From the NCBI GenBank assembly GCA_026707145.1, contig JAPOXK010000023.1:105134-169133 (forward strand): DNA of 64,000 nt, given 5' to 3'. This DNA comes from Chloroflexota bacterium. GTDB taxonomy: Bacteria > Chloroflexota > Dehalococcoidia > Bin125. Shown here piece by piece: positions 8,729-14,307 of this stretch. How positions within the stretch are numbered: the stretch's first letter is position 1; each line of letters starts with the position of its first letter. Made by a program: the position numbers and the translations under genes. Below the pieces are notes generated by a model, which saw only the letters and a list, made by a program, of their open reading frames with translations, was not told the origin of the DNA and made no database searches.

Positions 8729-8920
8729 TCACCGCCGCCGCCGCGTGGGGGGCAATCCCCGCCGTTCCCGCTCGTCCGCGCACCAGCGCTTGACCGATTC
8801 GTAGGAGACGCCCACCTGCAGGGCGATCGCGTCCAGCGTCGGCGGCGGCCAGCCCGAGTCAAAGCGCAGCCGGATCACTCCCTGCCGGACATGGTCCGGG
8901 TAGGCCTGGCCCAAGAGCAA
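8729..8920 (-). CDS. small helix-turn-helix protein, paralogue of the downstream-strand neighbour
   Basis: This 63-residue ORF is almost only an HTH: RQGVIRLRFDSGWPPPTLDA, then IALQVGVSYESVKRWCADER. The same architecture (TRLRFDLDMTPPLSYPQIGS ... TVRRWCKEERKRR) is found in the N-terminal part of the large gene starting at 10453. It is either a stand-alone regulator or the surviving N-terminus of a truncated paralogue. No confident ribosome site is seen. Positions 8542-8728 contain only the promoter above. Confidence 0.45.
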   Translation of the reverse strand: MLLGQAYPDHVRQGVIRLRFDSGWPPPTLDAIALQVGVSYESVKRWCADERERRGLPPTRRRR

Positions 8921-9004
8921 GCCGCGCCGCCGCGCCGACTGTTCCTAGTCCGTTCGCCATCGCGCCATGGTGCACTTCCTGCATCCCCACCCCGGGTCCC
9001 GCTG

Positions 9005-10453
9005 CTACTCCTCCTGTCGCTGCTGCAGGTAGTCCAGGACGCAGCAGATCGCGGTGAGGGCGGGGCCCTCCGGGCGCTCGGATCGAGAGGCCACCCGGAG
9101 TTCCTCCCGAGACGCGGGGCAGCCTGCCTGGGCGATCGTGAACTTCCCGCCAACAAGCGTCTCCCTGAGCCACCGCCCTGGATCGGGGCCAAGAGTGTGC
9201 TGAACGACCGGGATCTCGTGGATCTTCGCATCACGCAGCCGCGACTGCAGTTCCCCGTGGATCTGCCATTGCTTGGGATAGGCAAAGGGGCCGTGCAGGA
9301 GGGCGTCGACCGGCGCGGCCCGGTGGAATGCGCCGATGCGTGCGGCGGCCTCGTTGGTTGCGCGGATGCCGTCCGTGACCGTCTCGGCGAACTGATGGAC
9401 CTGCCCGTCCTGCCCCACGCCGACCACGACCGCGGTGATCGTGAAAGGGGCGCTATAGACCAGGCCGACGTAGCGCTGCGCGGCTTCCGGCCAGGAGAAC
9501 GGGGGCTGCGCGACGGCCAGGGTCGCATCATCGTAGGCGGGGTAGGAGGCCCGCTCCTGCTCCTCCTGCAGCTTCGTCAGGCGCTCCAGCGCGTAGCCGA
9601 GGGCGGTGAGGGCGGGCCCCGCCCCGCGGTCGCGGCCGGTGGCGGCGTGCCGAAGCTCCTGCCGGGCGGGGCCAGCGTCGGAGTCCGCGGCGATCGTGAA
9701 CTGCCCCGCCTCGAGTATCTCCGTGAGACGCTCCCGGAAATCCCCGCTGCGGGGGCCCGGCGCGAATGGAAACGGGAGGTCGTGCAGCAGCCGCTCCAGC
9801 GTCTCGTGCGTTTGCTGCCGGCGATGGGGTTCGGGATGGTCGGGGCTGTGCAGGAGCGCATCGAGCGGCCCCCAATCGTGGAGGGCGCGGATGCTCTTGG
9901 CGAGGCTGGAGGGGGGTTCGGACGTGCTCGAGTGCCGCGTGGCGAACAGGTGGACGTGCCCGTCCGCCCCGGCGCCGATCATGACCAGGGTGGTGCCGCC
10001 GTCGGCGCGGTAGACCAGGCCCGCCACGCGGAAATCCGCCTCCTGCCAGGAAAAGGGATTCTCGGCCAGGGCCATGGTCGCGTCGTCGTAGGCGGCGTAG
10101 CGAGGGCCGCGCGACGCAGCTGGCGGAAGGGCCGACGTGTCCCGATCCAGCGCCGCATCCCATCCTGGAACACCGGCTGCCGCCGAGTCCGTCTCGCGGT
10201 CCTGCCGCTGCCGGCGTTCGGCCCGCCGCTTCCGCTCTTCCTTGCACCACCTGCGCACCGTGCTCTCGCCAATCCCGAGCAGGCTGCCAATCTGCGGGTA
10301 GCTCAGGGGCGGCGTCATGTCCAGGTCGAAGCGCAGCCGGGTCGCCAGCGGCCTCGTTGCCGGGTCGCGCGCCGACCGCTGCCGCACCCGCTCGAAGCAG
10401 TCGAACAGGTCACCGCCCCATGGAACCCTGGACTCGTGGCCTGGCCGCTCCAT
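9005..10453 (-). CDS. HTH protein with tandemly duplicated 175-residue domain
   Basis: The open frame reaches 10621. I place the start at the ATG at 10453 (MERPGHESRVPWGG) because the upstream part runs into repeat DNA. The product is about 482 residues. A resolvase/transposase-like HTH (SYPQIGSLLGIGESTVRRWC) lies at about residues 51-75 of the chosen start. Two homologous domains follow, about residues 118-292 and 303-477. Both begin YxAYDDATxAxAxxPFSWxE, share GLVY....T....GxGxDGxVHxF, then DALLH, then GxFTIA and GPALTA. The domain is not one I recognise. DNA binding through the HTH is inferred, and the duplicated part may sense a ligand or bind a partner. Confidence 0.6.
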   Translation of the reverse strand: MERPGHESRVPWGGDLFDCFERVRQRSARDPATRPLATRLRFDLDMTPPLSYPQIGSLLGIGESTVRRWCKEERKRRAERRQRQDRETDSAAAGVPGWDAALDRDTSALPPAASRGPRYAAYDDATMALAENPFSWQEADFRVAGLVYRADGGTTLVMIGAGADGHVHLFATRHSSTSEPPSSLAKSIRALHDWGPLDALLHSPDHPEPHRRQQTHETLERLLHDLPFPFAPGPRSGDFRERLTEILEAGQFTIAADSDAGPARQELRHAATGRDRGAGPALTALGYALERLTKLQEEQERASYPAYDDATLAVAQPPFSWPEAAQRYVGLVYSAPFTITAVVVGVGQDGQVHQFAETVTDGIRATNEAAARIGAFHRAAPVDALLHGPFAYPKQWQIHGELQSRLRDAKIHEIPVVQHTLGPDPGRWLRETLVGGKFTIAQAGCPASREELRVASRSERPEGPALTAICCVLDYLQQRQEE

Positions 10454-10510
10454 CAGCCGGCTCCGCGCGGCGCCTGCGTATCGTCGATGCGCCGCCGCCT
10501 CAAGCCGCCA

Positions 10511-10580
10511 CCCACCACCGCCCCTGCATAAGGTCCAGGGAGAGAGGGGGGGAAGGGAAACGAATCCATAAGGGACAGGG
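10511..10580 (+). repeat. CATAAGGG-type block, copy 1
   Basis: A G-rich block opens with CCACCACCGCCCCTGCATAAGG and closes with AATCCATAAGGGACAGGG. Copies 2-4 lie at 11101, 11405 (inverted) and 11481. The copies share CC(A/G)CC(A/G)CCCC..TAAGG at one end and GG(G/A)AAxGGGA(A/C)TCCATAAGGGA at the other. It overlaps the long open frame upstream of the HTH gene. Confidence 0.5.
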
Positions 10581-10648
10581 AGCCAGAAAACCCTCCGCTT
10601 CGGACTTTCGCATCTCGTCATGCCTCCGCTTCAGTTAGCGCCCCGCTC

Positions 10649-10697
10649 GGCCCGCCGGGTGGCTGGCGAACCCTCCGGTGGGGGACCCCGGCGGGCC
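10649..10697. repeat. covarying hairpin H1 with TGGCTGGCG loop
   Basis: GGCCCGCCGGG (10649-10659) pairs perfectly with CCCGGCGGGCC (10687-10697). The loop begins TGGCTGGCG (10660-10668) and contains a small inner stem CCC..GGG. H2 and H3 have the same loop start on different, still paired, stems. Confidence 0.65.
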
Positions 10698-10900
10698 TCG
10701 CGCGGGGGAAGAGACTTTGCTTCGGACCCTTTCATGCTACTCCGAGCGCATATCCCGCCCGGAAGGCACCCCATGTCATGGGCTTCGCCCTCCGCGAAAC
10801 ATCGGCCGAACCTTCGCCGAAATCCCTTCAAGCAACCAGTCAAGCTCGACCAGCCAGCCCGCACCACGACCACTCCGACCGCCACACCGCTGCTCCATAG

Positions 10901-11000
10901 CCATGTCCATGTCCACGTCCGTCCATCCTTCTCTGACGTTACACACTGTGCACATTGTGTATTTAGGAGAAAAGCACGGTCCAGCATGGACATGGACATG
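10901..11000. repeat. nested palindrome P1
   Basis: Outer arms CATGTCCATGTCCA (10902-10915) and TGGACATGGACATG (10987-11000) are perfectly complementary. The loop holds an inner near-palindrome of 22 bp at 10940-10961 built on TGTGCACA, with only the two central-arm positions mismatched. P2 at 11918-12016 has the same plan and related core sequence. It could be a protein-binding site, a cruciform or a replication/transfer signal. No coding sense is evident. Confidence 0.6.
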
Positions 11001-11100
11001 CCGCCCCGTTCTCCCTTCCTGGCCCTCCCCTATCTGGAGCCCCACCCGCGACTCCCTCGGCGAATTCGACCCCGGTCTCGGCATGCCCTCACTCTAGCCA

Positions 11101-11165
11101 GCCCCCACCACCCCTGTAAGGAAGACACACAGACAGATATGGGAATCCAGAGAGGGAAGGGAACG
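11101..11165 (+). repeat. CATAAGGG-type block, copy 2
   Basis: CCCCCACCACCCCTGTAAGG leads into AGACACACAGACAG and then a GGGA-rich end. The ACACACAGACAG core is shared with the inverted copy at 11405-11466. This copy lacks the terminal CCATAAGGG. Confidence 0.45.
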
Positions 11166-11236
11166 GTCCCGCACCAGAATTCCACCCCTTGTAGAAACTC
11201 GTCTCGTTGATCGTCCACATCTCGAGGCCCCCGGTC

Positions 11237-11289
11237 GCCGCGCCGGGGTGGCTGGCGACGATCCCGGTGCCGCGGGGCCCCGGCGCGGC
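11237..11289. repeat. covarying hairpin H2 with TGGCTGGCG loop
   Basis: GCCGCGCCGGGG (11237-11248) pairs perfectly over 12 bp with CCCCGGCGCGGC (11278-11289). TGGCTGGCG follows the left arm directly (11249-11257). Compared with H1 the stem bases have changed on both sides together. Confidence 0.65.
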
Positions 11290-11404
11290 TCCTTTTGGGG
11301 CCGGAGGAAACGGACGGCGGCGTTTGGCCACTTTTCCTAGGGTCCATCTCTGGAGGAGCAATTGCGAAGGGTGCATCCAAAGCACAGCCAGGGGAGCAAC
11401 AATC

Positions 11405-11466
11405 CGCGGCTGCTGTTCCCTTATGGAGTCCCTTTCCCCTGTCTGTGTGTCCTCCCTTATGCGGCC
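11405..11466 (-). repeat. CATAAGGG-type block, copy 3 (inverted)
   Basis: Read on the minus strand it gives GCATAAGGGAGGACACACAG, then ACAGGGGAAAGGGACTCCAT and AAGGGAAC. It therefore contains both conserved ends plus the ACACACAGACAG core of copy 2, in the opposite orientation to the other three copies. Confidence 0.45.
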
Positions 11467-11480
11467 CGACCGCACGCGCC

Positions 11481-11545
11481 AACCCCCGCCGCCCCGGTAA
11501 GGGATGGGGGGGGAACTGGGAAAGAGATCCATAAGGGATTGGGTC
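11481..11545 (+). repeat. CATAAGGG-type block, copy 4
   Basis: AACCCCCGCCGCCCCGGTAA opens the block and GAGATCCATAAGGGATTGGG closes it, with a poly-G centre like copy 1. It stands about 70 bp before hairpin H3, as copies 1 and 2 stand about 70 bp before H1 and H2. The recurring order is block then hairpin. Confidence 0.45.
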
Positions 11546-11610
11546 ACCCAGATCTGGTGATCCCCCAATTGCCATTTTCGTCGAGCTATCCGTCCTCATC
11601 TCTATGCCCC

Positions 11611-11677
11611 CGATCGCCCCGCCCGGGTGGCTGGCGCGGGCCCCCGGGGCGTGGAGCAGGGCCGGGCGGGCCGATCG
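11611..11677. repeat. covarying hairpin H3 with TGGCTGGCG loop
   Basis: CGATCGCCCCGCCCGG (11611-11626) pairs with CCGGGCGGGCCGATCG (11662-11677), 15 of 16 positions. The loop again begins with TGGCTGGCG (11628-11636). Downstream sequence (GGGGAAGGGAC ... GGCATTTCGGCATGTCTCC) resembles that after H1, so the repeat unit extends about 150 bp beyond the hairpin. Confidence 0.65.
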
Positions 11678-11917
11678 CAGGGGAAGGGACACGGGGCGGA
11701 GGCATTTCGGCATGTCTCCAGAGAAGCCCGATCCCTGTTTCCTAGGAAACGATCGGCCCAAACCATACGGCGAAGATACGGCGAAATGCGCTTGAGTCCT
11801 CCCTGTTCCTGGTCTTGTTCCCCCCTCTCTCCCTTACTGGGATCCTAGGGACTGGCTCTTCAACCCCCCAGCCATCGGCCCGAGTCAGCCAGCATGGGTA
11901 CGCCCCCGCTCCCGCGC

Positions 11918-12016
11918 CGTGCCCATGGTGCCCACCATGGCCATGCTTTCCCTATTAAGATCACAAGGTGTACACATCCTGTACTTAATAGGAAGACCAT
12001 GGGCAGGATGGGCACG
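11918..12016. repeat. nested palindrome P2
   Basis: Outer arms CGTGCCCAT (11918-11926) and ATGGGCACG (12008-12016), middle arms CCTATTAAG (11951-11959) and CTTAATAGG (11984-11992), and an inner perfect GTGTACAC (11968-11975). Core and spacing match P1, about 1 kb away. A third isolated GTGTACAC is at 12619-12626. Confidence 0.6.
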
Positions 12017-13095
12017 CGGCCCCGGTTCCGGCCGCGGCCGCACGCCGCATGGATCGCGGCGGCCGCCGCGCCGGGGGAGGGGAGGCGCCGGCTCCCGATG
12101 CGCCGGAAGGCCGGAGGACCGGCTATCCGTCGCCCTGGTCGCCCGCGCCGCAAGGGAGGGCGAAGGCCTCGCGCTATGCGCGAGCTATTTCCTGGCCCCC
12201 GGGCCTCGCGCGGGGCATCCCCGCGCTGCCATCGTATTCCTGGACGCAACGCCCACGCCCCCAGGCCCATTCTTGGACCGGGGGCAGGCGCGGGTCTGGC
12301 CAGGCTGCGCGCCGGGCGAGGAAAGCGAGCCGGGGGTGACGTCCGCGCCTGCCCCCTGCTCTGCCAGGGTACTCCAGAGGGGCGCCGCAACCGCCCGGGC
12401 GAGAGCCGGCGCCTCGATCCCGCGCGCCGCGTACCGCCAACAGCCACTGCCGGCTCGGTTGCGGCGCCGGCGCCGCGCGTGAACACGACGCGCGCTCGGG
12501 CTCCGATCACGTAACAACGTTTACGCTGGGGGTCTCCGGACAGATCCTGCAGCGGCGCGGGCGGTTTACACGCGCAGCTGCCGGCGCCGCGATCGCGGCG
12601 AGCTCGCCGGCGCCGGCGGTGTACACAGGCCCCATTTCCAAGATCGCCGCGGCGGCCCAGGGAGGCCGCGCGAACGTGATGGTTCCACCCGCGGGCAACC
12701 GCCGCGAACCCGAAACGTGGTCCCGCCCAGGGAGTCGGCTACCTCTGGGGAGGCTAGCCGACGGCCAGGTCAAGGGTGCCGGCGCGCGCTGGTCTGGGTG
12801 TGGGGACGCCCCCGGGGTGCGCGCGCCGGCATCCGCAAGCGGACTGGCTCGGCAAGCTCGCCAGCCCTGGACCTGGCCGGGACCACGCCTGCCTGCCTGC
12901 TCGCCCGAAGCTAGGCGACCCCGTCAAGGGTCTGCGGCGGCGCCGGGCATCCTGGAGAAGCAACACCCAGGCAGCGCCGCCTTGACTAAAGCTGCCCGCC
13001 GCGGCGGCGGGCAGCCCTTCGACGGGGCCGCCGCAAGTGCACAGCGAGCAGGCAGGCCAGACGAGCGTGCCAGCGAGCGAGGAAGGGAATTGGAC
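12017..13095. other. very GC-rich stretch without a supported gene
   Basis: Every frame is open for long distances because AT-rich stop codons are scarce, but none has a ribosome site, sensible composition or a recognisable domain. Many CCGGCGCCGG-type palindromes occur. The only defined elements are the GTGTACAC at 12619 and the hairpin at 12991. Confidence 0.5.
12991..13015 (+). terminator. 10-bp GC hairpin upstream of the 13-17.6 kb operon
   Basis: GCTGCCCGCC pairs with GGCGGGCAGC around GCGGC. No T-run follows. It sits 80 bp before the first gene of the operon, so it may be a terminator for upstream transcription or a leader structure. Confidence 0.4.
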
Positions 13096-13374
13096 ATGTT
13101 GAATCTGCTGGATCGGTTCGATCACGGAACGCGGGCACGAGGCACCTGCGAGTACGCACTCACCAACCGCGGCGTCGAGCACGTCGAGGGCTGTCTCGGC
13201 TGCGACGAGCGCTGGTGGAACGACCACGACCTATCAAGCATCCGCGGCGGCTTCGAGCTCAACGATCTGGACCAGCCGACGATGACGCTGAGCCCGGTCC
13301 CGACGGCACCCGGCAACATCATCGGCGTCGACTCGCGTCTCGAGCTGCACATCGACGACATCGAGTGGGTCTAG
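13096..13374 (+). CDS. 92-residue hypothetical protein ending in IDDIEWV
   Basis: This is the first gene of a tight plus-strand operon. The start is ATG 13096 after GGAAGGGAAT. Residues 18-45 hold Cys/His/Trp clusters (TCEYALTNRGVEHVEGCLGC), a possible metal site. The C-terminus LELHIDDIEWV is matched by LGLTIDDIPWE at the end of the next gene's product. The function is not recognised. The shared tail suggests that both products are bound or processed by the same partner. Confidence 0.65.
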   Translation: MLNLLDRFDHGTRARGTCEYALTNRGVEHVEGCLGCDERWWNDHDLSSIRGGFELNDLDQPTMTLSPVPTAPGNIIGVDSRLELHIDDIEWV

Positions 13375-13387
13375 AAAGGAGCCCGTG

Positions 13388-13573
13388 ATGACCGACGACA
13401 CCGACGCGCAGCGCACCACCGACCGGCGGGAGCATCCCCCGATGGGCTTCGACCAACCGCAGGAGCTCAGCCTCCTGCAGATCCGCACGCGCCCGATCCT
13501 CGTCCACGAGAGCGAGCCCCTCGACGACGAAGGCCGGCTCGGCCTGACCATCGACGACATCCCCTGGGAGTAG
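13388..13573 (+). CDS. 61-residue hypothetical protein ending in IDDIPWE
   Basis: An AAGGAG at 13376-13381 is six bases before ATG 13388. A GTG at 13385 is in frame but too close. The protein is acidic and short. Its last ten residues repeat the end of the preceding gene's product while the rest shows no similarity. It is 13 bp from both neighbours, so a common transcript is likely. Function unknown. Confidence 0.6.
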   Translation: MTDDTDAQRTTDRREHPPMGFDQPQELSLLQIRTRPILVHESEPLDDEGRLGLTIDDIPWE

Positions 13574-13586
13574 GAAGGAGCGCCCC

Positions 13587-13781
13587 ATGACCCTGCCCGA
13601 CCAGCAACCCCTGACCCCCTGCGCCTGCGGAAGCCACAACGGCCCGCACGCCTGGGATTGCAGCGAGCCGGCCACCGGCCCCTGCGGCCACTGCCACAAC
13701 TGCGGCTACTGCGACGGCACGAGCTCCGACCTCTGCCGCATCGCCGTCCGCACCTGGCGAGAGGAGGAACCGATCAGCTAA
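13587..13781 (+). CDS. 64-residue Cys-rich putative zinc protein
   Basis: AAGGAG (13575-13580) precedes ATG 13587. Eight cysteines lie at residues 12, 14, 25, 33, 36, 39, 42 and 50, with nearby histidines. The core PCGHCHNCGYCDG could bind one or two zinc ions. No named family is recognised. Its place directly before the SSB gene suggests a role in the element's DNA metabolism, which is inference. Confidence 0.6.
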   Translation: MTLPDQQPLTPCACGSHNGPHAWDCSEPATGPCGHCHNCGYCDGTSSDLCRIAVRTWREEEPIS

Positions 13782-13843
13782 GCACCGGAACAACCGCATA
13801 CGGCCGCATCCATCCACACCGCACAACCGTGAAGGAGATCCCC

Positions 13844-14212
13844 ATGCCCGCCAGCCTCAACAAGGTCCTGATCATCGGCAATCTCGGCGCCGACCCGGAG
13901 ATGAGCTACACCGCCAACGGCACCGCCCGCACGCGGCTCAGCGTCGCCGTCAACCGCAGCTACACCACCGGTGAGGGCGAGCGCCGCGAGGAGACCGAGT
14001 GGTTCCACGTGGTCGCCTGGAACAAGCTGGGCGAGACCGTCGCCCAGTACCTCAGCAAGGGCCGCCGCGTCTACATCGAGGGCCGGCTGCAAACCCGCCA
14101 GTACGACGACAAGGACGGCCAGCGGTGGTACTTCACGGAAGTGATCGCCCGCGACGTCCAGTTCCTCGACAACGGCCAGCAGGCCGCGCCCGCCGGAGAG
14201 GAAGCCGCCTGA
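13844..14212 (+). CDS. ssb: single-stranded DNA-binding protein
   Basis: This 122-residue OB-fold protein starts MPASLNKVLIIGNLGADPEM, the classic SSB N-terminus, followed by TEWFHVVAWNKLGETVAQYL and KGRRVYIEGRLQTRQYDDKD. It coats single-stranded DNA during replication and repair. It is shorter than chromosomal SSBs and lacks the acidic DDDIPF tail that recruits partners, ending instead in GQQAAPAGEEAA. That is typical of phage or plasmid copies. A GAAGGAG sits six bases before ATG 13844. It is the clearest clue that this operon belongs to a replicating mobile element. Confidence 0.93.
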   Translation: MPASLNKVLIIGNLGADPEMSYTANGTARTRLSVAVNRSYTTGEGERREETEWFHVVAWNKLGETVAQYLSKGRRVYIEGRLQTRQYDDKDGQRWYFTEVIARDVQFLDNGQQAAPAGEEAA

Positions 14213-14307
14213 GCCCCACCCGTTCGATCCCGACCCGTTAGAAGACAAGCCAGCGCCCCCGTGCACAGCAACTGCCGGGGGCGCCACTGCATTTAAGGAG
14301 TTCCTAA

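Noticed and set aside
11030..11761. Overlapping minus-strand frames with recurring GGGGW peptide
   Set aside because: Similarity follows the DNA repeats, in more than one frame, without ribosome sites. Treated as repeat DNA.
12017..12517. Several long Arg/Ala/Pro-rich frames on both strands
   Set aside because: Open only because stops are rare in very GC-rich DNA. No start signals or domains.
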